Assembly: GCF_027213945.1 (NCBI RefSeq)
Contig: NZ_JAPWGW010000001.1
Span: 1,178,001 to 1,242,000, forward strand
DNA length: 64,000 bases
Source of the DNA: Henriciella marina
Lineage (GTDB): Bacteria; Pseudomonadota; Alphaproteobacteria; Caulobacterales; Hyphomonadaceae
Direction: 5' to 3'
The position numbers and the translations under genes are program-made. Of the stretch, positions 37,549 to 46,322 are shown piece after piece. Below the pieces are notes generated by a model. The model worked only from the letters and a program-made list of their open reading frames with translations. It made no database searches and had not been told where the DNA came from. How positions within the stretch are numbered: position 1 is the first letter of the stretch; every line of letters starts with the position of its first letter.

Positions 37549-39084
37549 CTAGGCGATGCGTTGAAGCAAGTTGACAAGAAGGCGCGCCGGCCGCCCGAAC
37601 ACCGCGCCGGAGAAATGCGCGCTCGCCGCACGCTTCACCACTTCTGTCCGTGTCGGGTAGGGCGAGATAAAATTGGTGAGCGACGTCAGCTTCATCCCGT
37701 TCGATATCGCATAGCCGACGAGCTGGATGATATCGCCCGCACCTTCACCAACAATCGATGCGCCGACCAGCTTGCCCTTATGGATGACGAGCTTGCATTC
37801 GCCCTTGGTCTTGCCCTCGGCAATGGCGCGGTCATTCTCCTCGAAGGCAAAGACGGACGTCTCGACCTTGTCGCCATATTCCTCACGCGCGGCGGCCTCG
37901 GTCATCCCGACCTGCGCGACCTCAGGCGAGGTATACGTCACCGCTGGCAGTGGCAGACTGTCAGCGCGCGAGCCCTGCTTAAAGAAAGCCCGGCGCACCA
38001 GCACCGACGCGTGCCAGCCGGCAAGGTGGGTGAACTGGCCAAACCCGGCGACATCGCCCAGCGCCCAGACCCGCTTGTTGGAAATCGAGCGCAGCTTTTG
38101 GCTCACCTTGATGCCGCGCTTGTCATAATCGACATCGCCTGCCTCCAGATCGAGACCGTCGAGCACGGGCTGGCGCCCCGCCGCGACAAGAAGGTGGCTG
38201 CCGCGCAGGATTTTCTTGCCGTCCGGCCCTTCAGCTTCCAGCACAATCGTGCCGTCGCTCTCGCTGACGCTGGCGGCCTCATAGCCCTCCAGCAGCGTCA
38301 CGCCTTCATCCCGCAGCGTATCTGCCGCGACCTTGGCATGATCTTCATCGGACGAGGCAAGCACGCGGCCCATCTCAACGACCGTGACCTCAGACCCGAG
38401 GCGGCGGAAAGCCTGCGCCATTTCCATTCCAATAGGCCCGCCGCCAAGAATGATCAGGTGCAGCGGCAGCTTTTCGACATCGAAGATGGTCTCATTGGTG
38501 AGGTAGTTGACGGTCGCAAGGCCCGGCACGGGCGGAATGAAGGCACGGGAGCCTGTCGCGATGACGATGCGGCGCGCCTTAACCGTCACGCTGGGCGAAT
38601 TGATCGTATTTGGACCTGAAAACTTGGCATGTTCGCGGATAACCGTAACACCGAGGCCCTCGAACCGCTCCTGGCTGTCGACGGGCGCAATCGTGTCGAT
38701 GGCAGAGCGGATGTGTGCCTGCACCTTTTGCCAGTCCGTAACCGGCGTGCCTGTGACAACGCCATAGGCGACGCCTTCGCGCGCGGACGCGGCGTATTTC
38801 GCGGCAGAGATCAGTGCCTTTGACGGCACGCAGCCTGAATTGAGGCAGTCTCCGCCCATCTCACCTTTCTCGAACAGGACGACCTTCAGCCCGAGCATTG
38901 CTGCGCCCGCTGCCGCTGAGAGGCCGCCCGAGCCAGCCCCGATGATAACGAGGTCGGCCTTAAGGTTGCGGTGGGGCGCAGCGCCCACCGAATGGGGCGC
39001 AGGCTCGGTATTCACTTTGTCAGGATCCTGCTCGCCCGGGATCGGCGCGCGGACATTCTGCTTGGCGGTCGCGTCATCATTCAT
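37549..39084 (-). CDS. FAD-dependent pyridine nucleotide-disulfide oxidoreductase (dihydrolipoyl dehydrogenase-like)
   Basis: A 511-residue flavoprotein. Residues ~45-60 form the FAD Rossmann motif (VIIGAGSGGLSAAAGA), followed by the redox-active GGDCLNSGCVPSKALI disulfide. An NAD-binding Rossmann fold (LIILGGGPIGMEMAQAF) and a dimerisation domain follow. The C-terminus has lost the canonical HxxxE dihydrolipoamide dehydrogenase end and reads SAHFSGAVFGRPARLLV instead. This variant is repeatedly found next to TVP38/TMEM64 genes, and here the start overlaps that gene by 4 bases. It is probably a mercuric-reductase-like or membrane-coupled reductase, not the PDH subunit. Confidence 0.9.
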   Translation of the reverse strand: MNDDATAKQNVRAPIPGEQDPDKVNTEPAPHSVGAAPHRNLKADLVIIGAGSGGLSAAAGAAMLGLKVVLFEKGEMGGDCLNSGCVPSKALISAAKYAASAREGVAYGVVTGTPVTDWQKVQAHIRSAIDTIAPVDSQERFEGLGVTVIREHAKFSGPNTINSPSVTVKARRIVIATGSRAFIPPVPGLATVNYLTNETIFDVEKLPLHLIILGGGPIGMEMAQAFRRLGSEVTVVEMGRVLASSDEDHAKVAADTLRDEGVTLLEGYEAASVSESDGTIVLEAEGPDGKKILRGSHLLVAAGRQPVLDGLDLEAGDVDYDKRGIKVSQKLRSISNKRVWALGDVAGFGQFTHLAGWHASVLVRRAFFKQGSRADSLPLPAVTYTSPEVAQVGMTEAAAREEYGDKVETSVFAFEENDRAIAEGKTKGECKLVIHKGKLVGASIVGEGAGDIIQLVGYAISNGMKLTSLTNFISPYPTRTEVVKRAASAHFSGAVFGRPARLLVNLLQRIA

Positions 39085-39827
39085 TGGGCAGCTTCCTCAA
39101 TCTGGGCCGCCTTGCGACGGAAAATCTTCTTATAGGCCACTGGCAGTAGCGCCACGACGGCCAACGCTAGGAAAGCCGGCGCAAAATTGGCCACCGCATC
39201 CAGCAGCGAGTTGGTCTCACCCTGATCGAACGTCGCGCCAAGGCTCGCCCCGATCCACGTATATGCAATGACGCCGGGGACAATGCCGAGCGCCGTGGTC
39301 AGGACATAATCACGAAATTTCGCGCCCAGCAGGGCAGGGGCGACATTCGCAACAGGAAAGGGCACAAGCGGCAGGAGTCGCAGCGCAAACATGTAAGAGA
39401 GTGCGTCCTCCTGAAAGCCTTTCTCCATTCGCTTGACGAAGCCGCCCGCCTTTTCCTGCAGCGTCTTGCCGATCGATGTCTTTGCCGCGAGGAAAAGCGC
39501 GCTCGCGCCTAGCGTCGCACCGACGACTGTGGCGGCGCTCCCGCCGAACAGGCCGAAGAGCAGGCCGCCCGCAATCGTGATCCAGAGTGCGCCCGGCAAC
39601 ATGAATGCCGTCGCCAGCGCGTAGATCACAACATAGGCGGCTACGGCGAGCACGATGTTATCGTCAACAAAGGCCTGCATGCTCGCATTCTGGCGTTGCA
39701 GCGTCTCGATGGAGAGATAGTCGAACAGGCCGAACGCCCATGCGGCGATCAGGCCGGCGACAATCACATAGATCGGCCAGAGGCGGACCCAGATGGACGT
39801 CCCGGTCTTGGTGTTCTCTTCAGACAT
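39081..39827 (-). CDS. TVP38/TMEM64 (VTT/DedA-like) membrane protein
   Basis: A 248-residue membrane protein with about six helices and the VTT domain signature: ALATAFMLPGALWITIAGGLLFGLFGG followed by FALRLLPLVPFPVANVAPALLGAKFRDYV and GIVPGVIAYTWIGASLG. Family members are related to lipid scramblases and DedA transporters. The ATGA overlap with the flavoprotein gene supports a functional pair. The pair is a common alphaproteobacterial arrangement of uncertain role. Confidence 0.93.
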   Translation of the reverse strand: MSEENTKTGTSIWVRLWPIYVIVAGLIAAWAFGLFDYLSIETLQRQNASMQAFVDDNIVLAVAAYVVIYALATAFMLPGALWITIAGGLLFGLFGGSAATVVGATLGASALFLAAKTSIGKTLQEKAGGFVKRMEKGFQEDALSYMFALRLLPLVPFPVANVAPALLGAKFRDYVLTTALGIVPGVIAYTWIGASLGATFDQGETNSLLDAVANFAPAFLALAVVALLPVAYKKIFRRKAAQIEEAAQ

Positions 39828-39868
39828 GGCAGTGGGCTTTCAGCTGGGTATCAAGGTGTGAGGCAGGC

Positions 39869-40657
39869 TTATTTCGTCGCATCATTGAGCGACCAGTCAT
39901 AATCATAGTCGTCGATCTTGCGCCGGGCAGCTATCTGTTTTGCGAGGTCGGCGTCGGCATATTGGAGAAGGTGGTCGATGACGGCCGCTTCAGAGCCGCC
40001 AAAATCTTCCTCGAACCACTTATAGATGGATGAGACATTGATGCTGTCGTCATCGACGCGCACGCCGCGCGGATGGTTCACATATGCGCGGGCGGCGTCA
40101 TCGAGATCTTCGTCCAGCGTCTCGGCGACCCATGGCGTCGCGCGAAGGTCCGGGCAGCTATAGGACGCGCAATTGATGGCATAGTGAAGTCGCGGGTCAT
40201 CGCTCCACTGTTTGCGCAACACATCATGCTCGATCCCGTGAAGTGATATGAGCTCATGACCTGCGCGGACCTTGATGCTTTTCCACGGGCCGGTCGAATA
40301 CCAGGGCTTGATCGTGTCCGTCGGATATTTCTCGACGATGTAGCGGACGGTCACCGCGTTATAGAGGTTGGACCAGGCCGCAAATTGCGCATCGCGCTCC
40401 ATCGCGGCAATATCGGCCCCATTGAACAGGGCGATATAGGCGTCCAGTTTTTCACGGTCATCGGCATTGGCCTCTAGCGCGCCATAGTCGACGAGATTTA
40501 CACCGTCAGGGCCTGGCGAAACATAGGCTTCGAGGATGTCGCCCCAGCTTTCATGAGTAATCGCGCTTTGCGCGGACGCGGTAAAAGCCGTCATGGCTAC
40601 GATCACCCCTGTCAGGGTCACAGCTGTGCGGCAGAAAGTATGGACTGCAAGTTTCAT
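39869..40657 (-). CDS. DUF547 domain-containing secreted protein
   Basis: About 262 residues starting at ATG 40657 with a signal peptide (MKLAVHTFCRTAVTLTGVIVAMTAFTASAQ). The mature domain carries the DUF547 landmarks: AAWSNLYNAVTVRYIVEKYP and LHGIEHDVLRKQWSDDPRLHYAINCASYSCPDLRATP (several invariant residues). These are likely a papain-like/transglutaminase-like fold with the Cys in CASYSCP as candidate nucleophile, although family activity is unproven. It is 42 bases downstream of the TVP38 gene on the same strand and may form an operon with it. Confidence 0.88.
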   Translation of the reverse strand: MKLAVHTFCRTAVTLTGVIVAMTAFTASAQSAITHESWGDILEAYVSPGPDGVNLVDYGALEANADDREKLDAYIALFNGADIAAMERDAQFAAWSNLYNAVTVRYIVEKYPTDTIKPWYSTGPWKSIKVRAGHELISLHGIEHDVLRKQWSDDPRLHYAINCASYSCPDLRATPWVAETLDEDLDDAARAYVNHPRGVRVDDDSINVSSIYKWFEEDFGGSEAAVIDHLLQYADADLAKQIAARRKIDDYDYDWSLNDATK

Positions 40658-40798
40658 AGTCTGGCATATAAGCTTCGTGGCGATGCCTGACACGTCACAC
40701 TCCAGTCCCGGCACATCACACGGGCGTGAACTGCCGACAGCAGCGCTGCATGTGCCATTCGCAGCGGTGAAAGCTTTAGAAAGACTGGCAACACCGCC

Positions 40799-40827
40799 TT
40801 GACCTGCGCCGGAGCTGCCTGTATCAG
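40799..40827 (+). promoter_or_regulatory. Candidate sigma70-type promoter for rpmH
   Basis: TTGACC (40799-40804) and TATCAG (40822-40827) are spaced by 17 bases. This matches a vegetative -35/-10 pair, with the -10 only 4 of 6 to consensus. It would place transcription start ~40 bases before the rpmH ATG. No experimental support. Confidence 0.4.
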
Positions 40828-40873
40828 CCGCGGTTTCCGAATTCGGTCAACACTTGATTGAGGCTCGACGCCC

Positions 40874-41008
40874 ATGAAACGTACTTTCCAGCCTTCGCGT
40901 CTTAAGCGCGCCCGCCGTCACGGTTTCCGGTCCCGCATGGCCACCAAGAACGGCCGCAAGGTGCTTTCGCGCCGCCGCGCCAAGGGCCGCAAGCGCCTGT
41001 CAGCCTAG
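40874..41008 (+). CDS. rpmH: Ribosomal protein bL34
   Basis: A 44-residue, strongly basic ribosomal protein of the 50S subunit, whose typical length is 44-47. The sequence opens [20 protein letters not shown] and ends GRKRLSA, as expected for bL34. Its conserved placement upstream of rnpA marks the cluster. It is the first gene of a transcription unit likely to extend through rnpA, yidC and engB. Confidence 0.98.
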   Translation: MKRTFQPSRLKRARRHGFRSRMATKNGRKVLSRRRAKGRKRLSA

Positions 41009-41043
41009 GCTGCCTGCGCCGCTCCTGCGTCTGGAGCGCTGCT

Positions 41044-41436
41044 ATGACGACAGTCGAAGACAAATTTCCTGAGGTCGAGCGGCTCACCGTTCGGCCTCAG
41101 TTTCTTTTTGTGCGCGGCGGGATCAGCGAGCGCCGTAAAAGCGTCGTCGTGCAGGCCCGCCAGCGCACTGGCGCGCGGGCCGAAAAAGACACGGTCGGCG
41201 AAGGTTTCACGGCGACAAAGAAGATCGGGAATGCCGTCGTGCGAAACCGCGCCAAGCGAAGGCTGCGGTCTGCCGCGCGCGAACTTCTGCCGCGCCATGG
41301 TGTCCCACGCACCGACTATGTCTTCATTGCGCGCATGGATACCGCTGAGATTGGCTGGCAGCGTTTGCTTGACGATATGGAAAGCGCGCTGATAAGCCTC
41401 CGCGCAGCCTTGAATGCGGGGTCGGGCCCGGCCTGA
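41044..41436 (+). CDS. rnpA: Ribonuclease P protein component
   Basis: A 130-residue protein subunit of RNase P, which processes the 5' leader of tRNA precursors with the catalytic RNA. The conserved RNA-binding stretch KKIGNAVVRNRAKRRLR is present and the N-terminal RPQFLFVRGG contributes to the cleft. It lies 35 bases downstream of rpmH. The C-terminal 40 residues are an alphaproteobacterial extension. Confidence 0.96.
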   Translation: MTTVEDKFPEVERLTVRPQFLFVRGGISERRKSVVVQARQRTGARAEKDTVGEGFTATKKIGNAVVRNRAKRRLRSAARELLPRHGVPRTDYVFIARMDTAEIGWQRLLDDMESALISLRAALNAGSGPA

Positions 41437-41477
41437 CCCCTCTTTGTTATCATGGAATACCGGCGGATTTTAACGAC

Positions 41478-43313
41478 ATGAACCAGGGTATGGACCCGCA
41501 GGACCAGCGCAATTTCATCATCGCGATCGTGCTGATGCTGGTTTTCGTCTTTGGCTACCAGACTTTCGTCCTGCAGCCGCAGGAAGAAGCCCGGCTCGAA
41601 GCGCAGGAGCAGGCAGAGGCCGAACGTGAGACCGGTGTTCCGCAGGCAGGCGACACAATTGAACCGGTCGCCGCAGCTGAGTCCGTCGAAGACGCCCTAA
41701 GTGCGAACACGCGTCTGACCCTGGACGCCGCGCGTGTCGACGGCTCGATCCGCCTGCGCGGCGCGATCCTCGACGACCTGCAGCTCAAGGATCACTATAC
41801 GACGGTTGAACGCGTCAATGAGCTGCGCCTCCTGCGGCCGACGAATTTTGACCATGGCTATTTCGCCAGCTGGTACTGGTTTGACGGCAATCAGCCCGTC
41901 ACCGGCCCGGCTACCGAATGGCAAGTTCAGGGCAATCCGACGCTCTCGACAGGCAGTCCGGTGACGCTGACCTATGAAGGCAATGGCGTCTCCATTGAGC
42001 GCACGATCAGCGTCGATGAAAACTACATGTTCACCTATAGCGATCGCGTGACGAATACGGGTTCGGAAGCGCGCACGCTGGCACCGCTCGGCTCCATTCG
42101 CCGTCAGGGACAGTGGAAGGAATTCCTCGAAACAACTGATCCAGGCAGCTCGAACACGGGCGGCATGGCTCATATGGGCCTGATCGGCGTGTTCGATAAC
42201 AACCTGACCTGGCGCAACTACAAGAATTTGGACAAGGGCAAGGGCCTGAAGGACTCCGATGATCTCGGCGTTCGCCGTGCGTCTGAAGGCGGCTGGCTCG
42301 GTTTCACTGACAAGTACTGGATGACCACGCTCATCCCTGAGCAGCAATATGAATTCGCTGGCCGTTATCAGCGCCTGTCGCGTGAGACTGGTCCTGTCAT
42401 GCAGCTCACCGTGGCAAGCGCAACTCGCGTCATTGAGCCGGGCGAGACCGTCACCTCCGAGAACCGCATCTTCGCAGGCGCCAAGGAACTCGCTGTCCTC
42501 GACACCTATCAGGAAGGCGGCGTGCCGCGTTTTGAAGATGCGATCGACTGGGGCAACATCCTCTACTACATTACCAAGCCGCTCTTCTCGCTGCTGCGCT
42601 GGCTCGAAGGCATGGTTGGCACGTTCGGTCTCGCCATTCTGGCGCTGACGGTTCTCGTCCGCCTGCCGCTCGTGCCGCTGTACAATCAGTCCTACAAGTC
42701 GATGGCGAAGATGAAGAAGCTCGCCGAGCCGATGAAGGAAATTCAGGAGCGCTTCAAAGAGGATCCGCAGCGCCGCCAGCAGGAAGTGATGAAGCTTTAC
42801 CAGCGTGAAAAAGCCAATCCGATTGCGGGCTGTATCCCCATCCTTCTGACGATCCCGGTCTTCTTTGCGCTGTACAAGGTGCTCTTCGTCACCATCGAGA
42901 TGCGTCACGCCTCCTTCCTGTACATCAACGACCTTTCGGCGCCCGACCCGACCGCAATCGGTAACCTATTCGGTCTGCTCCCATGGGCAGCGGCTGACGT
43001 AAAAGCCATTCCGATTATCGGCCTCGTCATCGGTATCGGCATCCTGCCGATCCTCTACGGTGTCACCATGTCGGGTATTCAGGCGCTTTCGCCGCCGCCG
43101 ACCGATCCGACGCAAAAGATGATCATGCGCTTCCTGCCGCTCATCTTCATGTTCGTATTCGCGGGCTTTGCCGCCGGTCTGGTCCTGTACTGGGTCTGGT
43201 CGAACGTCCTGTCCCTCGTACAGCAATACTTCATCATGCGCCGGAACGGCGTGGAAACCGAGCTCGACAAGCTGATTGGCCGTCTGCTCGGCCGTAAAAA
43301 GGAAGATGCGTGA
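41478..43313 (+). CDS. yidC: Membrane protein insertase YidC
   Basis: A 611-residue insertase that places inner-membrane proteins, alone or with SecYEG. An N-terminal transmembrane helix (IAIVLMLVFVFGYQTFVL) is followed by a large periplasmic domain and then the conserved five-helix core, with NPIAGCIPILLTIPVFFALYKVL and GFAAGLVLYWVWSNVLSLVQQYFI. The C-terminal tail is short and positively charged. Overlap of its stop with the engB start (GTGA) couples the two. Confidence 0.98.
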   Translation: MNQGMDPQDQRNFIIAIVLMLVFVFGYQTFVLQPQEEARLEAQEQAEAERETGVPQAGDTIEPVAAAESVEDALSANTRLTLDAARVDGSIRLRGAILDDLQLKDHYTTVERVNELRLLRPTNFDHGYFASWYWFDGNQPVTGPATEWQVQGNPTLSTGSPVTLTYEGNGVSIERTISVDENYMFTYSDRVTNTGSEARTLAPLGSIRRQGQWKEFLETTDPGSSNTGGMAHMGLIGVFDNNLTWRNYKNLDKGKGLKDSDDLGVRRASEGGWLGFTDKYWMTTLIPEQQYEFAGRYQRLSRETGPVMQLTVASATRVIEPGETVTSENRIFAGAKELAVLDTYQEGGVPRFEDAIDWGNILYYITKPLFSLLRWLEGMVGTFGLAILALTVLVRLPLVPLYNQSYKSMAKMKKLAEPMKEIQERFKEDPQRRQQEVMKLYQREKANPIAGCIPILLTIPVFFALYKVLFVTIEMRHASFLYINDLSAPDPTAIGNLFGLLPWAAADVKAIPIIGLVIGIGILPILYGVTMSGIQALSPPPTDPTQKMIMRFLPLIFMFVFAGFAAGLVLYWVWSNVLSLVQQYFIMRRNGVETELDKLIGRLLGRKKEDA

Positions 43314-43954
43314 GCGACGCGCCAGAATTCGACGAAGAGATAATTGAAGCTGGGCGCGTGCTCTGCTCGGGCCCGTGCACATTCTTGCTCGGTGCAGCCG
43401 CGCTCACCCAGCTGCCCGAGGCTGACCGGCCTGAGATCGCTTTTGCGGGCCGCTCCAATGTCGGCAAGTCCAGTCTGATCAATGCGCTTCTCTGGCGCAA
43501 GAATCTAGCGCGCGCTTCGTCTGAGCCAGGCCGTACGCGAGAGCTGAACTATTTCGATCTCGGCGAAGGCCGTCTCTGGCTCGTTGACCTGCCGGGCTTT
43601 GGCTATGCAAGGGTTTCCCGCACGCAGGCGCAGGAATGGCAGCGTCTGACGCTTCGCTATCTGCGAGGGCGGGTGAACCTTCGCCGCGTCTTTCTGCTCG
43701 TCGATTCCCGTCGTGGGCTTATGGATACTGACCACGAGGTGATGGACATGCTGGATTCAGCGGCCGTGACCTATCAGATCGTCCTCACAAAGGGCGATAA
43801 GGTCAAGAAAACCGAGGCCGAAGCAGTCCGCGCCAAGGTGGCCGAAGCGCTCAGGAAGCGCCCTGCAGCTCACCCGGTCATAAGGCTGACCTCAGCCGAG
43901 AAGGGCGGAGGCCTGCCTGAGCTTCGCGCCGAAATCTACCAGCTTACTGCCTGA
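43310..43954 (+). CDS. engB: Ribosome biogenesis GTP-binding protein EngB/YihA
   Basis: A 214-residue TRAFAC GTPase required for 50S maturation. It starts at GTG 43310, overlapping yidC by 4 bases. The P-loop GRSNVGKSSL is at residues ~47-56, G3 is DLPGFGYA, G4 is TKGDK and the switch region EPGRTRELNYF is conserved. Its last 11 bases overlap the stop of the antisense lipoprotein gene. Confidence 0.96.
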   Translation: MSDAPEFDEEIIEAGRVLCSGPCTFLLGAAALTQLPEADRPEIAFAGRSNVGKSSLINALLWRKNLARASSEPGRTRELNYFDLGEGRLWLVDLPGFGYARVSRTQAQEWQRLTLRYLRGRVNLRRVFLLVDSRRGLMDTDHEVMDMLDSAAVTYQIVLTKGDKVKKTEAEAVRAKVAEALRKRPAAHPVIRLTSAEKGGGLPELRAEIYQLTA

Positions 43955-44849
43955 CAACGCCGCGATCACGGTCACGCCGGCTGATCGGTTCGGGGCTACC
44001 ACCGCGCAGCTGGTCATCTGACTGATTATTATTGTTCTGCGCCCGCCGGGCGCGGTCACGCTCCTGCAGGGCTTCCCGGCGCGACACGCGGCGTTCCTGG
44101 CGCGCCTGCTGGGCAGCGTCCCGGGCCTTGTGGCGGTTATTGTTCACATTCGCGCCTTGCTGCCCGCGATTGCCGCGCGATCTGTTCCCTCGTTCGCCCT
44201 CATTGCGGTTCCTGAAACCGCGCTGTGAGCCGCGCTGATACTGCGTGCCGGACTGTTCGCCGCGGTTGGCGCCGCGGTTGGCGCGATTATCGCGGTTGCG
44301 ATCCCGGTTTGCATTCCGACCGTCCCCGCGTTGGTCGCGATTGTTGTAGCGGTCGCGGCCTCTGTCCCGATCCCGGTCCCGGCCACGATCCCGGTCGCCA
44401 TCGCGCCCCCGGTCACGATTATAGCGTGGGCGGTCTGGACGCTGATCGCGGACATTCTCCGGGCGCTGATCGCGATAGCGAGGCGGCACGCCGCGCCGGC
44501 CATCCTGCCCGCGGTGGCCGCGCTGAGAGGGCCGGGCATCGCGGTGGTGGTAATTCTTGTTGTGGCGGTTCAGCCAGCCAGTGTGGGTCGGATAATAAAC
44601 GTATTGCGAATAGACGACCGAACTGCCGGAATAATAATAGCCATCGCCATAATATCCGGCGCCGTAATACCCGTCATTCAGATAGCCCGTCCCATACCCG
44701 CTGTCATAGTAACCATCGCCGTAGGAGCCGTCGCTGTAATAGCCGTCATCATAATAGCCATAGGCGTCGTAAGTGGTGCAGGCCGTTGCCAGAAAACCTG
44801 CAGAAACAAGGCCAAGCAGCAAGCCAGCGCGGCGGAAAGAACGGGACAT
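43944..44849 (-). CDS. Low-complexity lipoprotein, Tyr/Gly-rich head and Arg/Asp/Asn-rich body
   Basis: A 301-residue protein with a lipobox at TAC (SAGFLATAC). Residues ~28-85 are a Tyr/Gly/Asp-rich repeat tract (YGYYDDGYYSDGSYGDG), and the rest is dominated by Arg, Asp, Asn, Gly and Gln in RD/RN/RG dipeptide runs. No globular domain is visible, so it is probably disordered and surface-exposed in the outer membrane. The base composition is biased. Relatives are described only as hypothetical. It could mediate adhesion, matrix formation or RNA/anion binding. Confidence 0.8.
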   Translation of the reverse strand: MSRSFRRAGLLLGLVSAGFLATACTTYDAYGYYDDGYYSDGSYGDGYYDSGYGTGYLNDGYYGAGYYGDGYYYSGSSVVYSQYVYYPTHTGWLNRHNKNYHHRDARPSQRGHRGQDGRRGVPPRYRDQRPENVRDQRPDRPRYNRDRGRDGDRDRGRDRDRDRGRDRYNNRDQRGDGRNANRDRNRDNRANRGANRGEQSGTQYQRGSQRGFRNRNEGERGNRSRGNRGQQGANVNNNRHKARDAAQQARQERRVSRREALQERDRARRAQNNNNQSDDQLRGGSPEPISRRDRDRGVVRQ

Positions 44850-44956
44850 GATGTCTCCAGTACGAGTCGGTTTCAGTCAGTCTGGGTAAAGACTAACAGC
44901 CCCCGCCTGACTGTGACATGAACGTAAATTCAGGTCTGGCGCGGAAGCCAGGAAAC

Positions 44957-45214
44957 CTAGCGCTCGCTGACCTCGGCGGTGTCATCGACTGGCGCTTCCA
45001 CCTCGCCAGTTTCCTCGATTTCCGCGGCCGGCTTTGCGCGTAGTTTGCCGCTGGCAGAGGCGTTTCCATTATAGGTCGCGGTGTAGGCGGCATTTGCGAC
45101 GCCTTCGCTCGACATATAGGGGACCGCCTCTTTCCGGGGGCCGACGCAGGCGGTGAGGGCCGCGCCGGTGAGGAGGAGGGCGAGTGTTTTCACGGGTCGG
45201 GATAGGGTTGCCAT
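44957..45214 (-). CDS. Small lipoprotein
   Basis: About 85 residues if translation begins at the ATG 45214 (MATLSRPVKTLALLLTGAALTAC), with an ATG four codons upstream as an alternative. The lipobox is LTAC. The mature protein (VGPRKEAVPYMSSEG, then a Glu-rich C-terminus EETGEVEAPVDDTAEV) is short and acidic. I do not recognise it. No good ribosome site is visible for either start. Confidence 0.6.
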   Translation of the reverse strand: MATLSRPVKTLALLLTGAALTACVGPRKEAVPYMSSEGVANAAYTATYNGNASASGKLRAKPAAEIEETGEVEAPVDDTAEVSER

Positions 45215-45327
45215 GACTGCCAGCATTGAGGTTTTCCGCTTTCGTTGCAAGCCGCCTCGCTCATGGGCGATGTCACAGGATTAAGGCTTGCAAGACACCG
45301 CGCCGCGCGGCATTTCTCCTCTCCAAG

Positions 45328-45795
45328 ATGAGTATTTCCATTGCGCCCGCCAACCTCGACGCAGAGGATTTCAGGGGCCTTATCGGCGCCCATAAGGCGC
45401 TTATGCTCGAAACCAGTCCGCCAGAAAGTTCCCACGCGCTGAAGATCGATGCGATGCGCGCGCCAGACCTCACCGTCTGGGAAATGCGCGATGGTGAGAA
45501 ACTTGTCGGCTGCGGCGCGCTGAAGCGGCTTGCGGACGGAAAGTCAGGCGAAATCAAGGCGATGCATACGGTCGCCCAGTTCAGGCGGGGCGGGCTCGGC
45601 AAGTCGATGCTGCGCCATATCCTTTCGGCGGCCAGTGAGCGCTACTATTCACGTGTCTACCTGGAGACGGGCAGCCAACCTGCCTTCCAGCCCGCGCGCA
45701 GCCTTTATGAAAGGCACGGTTTTGTCTTCTGCGGCCCCTTTGCGGACTATAAGGAAGACCCAAATTCCGTCTTCATGGTGAAGGTTCTGAGCTGA
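45328..45795 (+). CDS. GNAT family N-acetyltransferase
   Basis: A 155-residue acetyltransferase of the YedL/PA4866-like group. The ATG at 45328 (MSISIAPANLDAEDFRGLI) is chosen because the upstream codons are not domain-like. The acetyl-CoA site is MHTVAQFRRGGLGKSMLRHIL (an R/QxxGxG/A-type loop), and the C-terminal ARSLYERHGFVFCGPFADY with DPNSVFM is typical of enzymes acting on free amino acids. Substrate is not identified. Confidence 0.9.
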   Translation: MSISIAPANLDAEDFRGLIGAHKALMLETSPPESSHALKIDAMRAPDLTVWEMRDGEKLVGCGALKRLADGKSGEIKAMHTVAQFRRGGLGKSMLRHILSAASERYYSRVYLETGSQPAFQPARSLYERHGFVFCGPFADYKEDPNSVFMVKVLS

Positions 45796-45848
45796 GCAGC
45801 GCGTGCGGCCGCGCTGCTGGTGGGCAGGGCGGCCTCGGGTTTCAATTT

Positions 45849-46322
45849 TTATCCGCTCATCCCGGCGCAGGCCGGGATCTCGTGAAGCAAACTCACACCC
45901 AAATTGGCCGAGATCCCCGCCTTCGCGGGGATGAGCGGATCTCCTCTTGGCGGCCCGCGGGCGGCGGGGTGCATCCCGGGTGGTGCATGGAGGGTGCAGC
46001 CACGGTGTATGGGCGGTGTTTCTGCGGTGCACCAGTCTGCCACCGGCCAGCAGGGGGCGCGGTCCGGGTCGAGCCGCTCCCATGGCGCGTAGTCGAAGCT
46101 GCGCGGCAGGGCGCCGCGCGCCGCCCGCTCGGCGTCCGACTCCGGCCAGTGCGTGACGCGGATGACGCCTGACTTCAGAAGCTCCCACCCAAAGCCGCCG
46201 CGCCCTTCAGTGCGCGCAAGCTCTGCGGTGGCTTCAAGTCTGGCGAGATAATGCCAAAGGACCGGCCAGCACCAGACGGGTACGAGCGCATGCGCTTTCA
46301 CAAGGGTTTGCCAGTCCAGCAT
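45849..46322 (-). CDS. Hypothetical protein whose C-terminus is coded by a REP-like repeat
   Basis: About 157 residues from ATG 46322 (MLDWQTLVKAHALVPVWCWP). Residues up to ~125 look like a normal Trp/Cys-rich protein (HWPESDAERAARGALPRSFDY, CWPVADWCTAETPPIH). The last ~30 residues (PLIPAKAGISANLG and EIPACAGMSG) are the translation of the 90-bp palindromic repeat at 45851-45940, as happens with many intergenic repeats in alphaproteobacteria. The native stop may therefore have been lost to repeat insertion. I do not recognise the core. Confidence 0.55.
   Translation of the reverse strand: MLDWQTLVKAHALVPVWCWPVLWHYLARLEATAELARTEGRGGFGWELLKSGVIRVTHWPESDAERAARGALPRSFDYAPWERLDPDRAPCWPVADWCTAETPPIHRGCTLHAPPGMHPAARGPPRGDPLIPAKAGISANLGVSLLHEIPACAGMSG
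45851..45940. repeat. REP-like palindromic repeat, copy 1
   Basis: A 90-bp element with perfect 13-bp terminal inverted repeats: ATCCGCTCATCCC (45851-45863) and GGGATGAGCGGAT (45928-45940). An internal hairpin ATCCCCGC-CTTC-GCGGGGAT lies at 45913-45932. Copy 2 at 46821-46911 shares both ends and the same internal hairpin. It overlaps the 3' end of the hypothetical gene. Confidence 0.85.

Noticed and set aside
37561-38619. Open frame antisense to the flavoprotein gene
   Set aside because: Long only because of codon bias on the opposite strand; the sense gene is well conserved.
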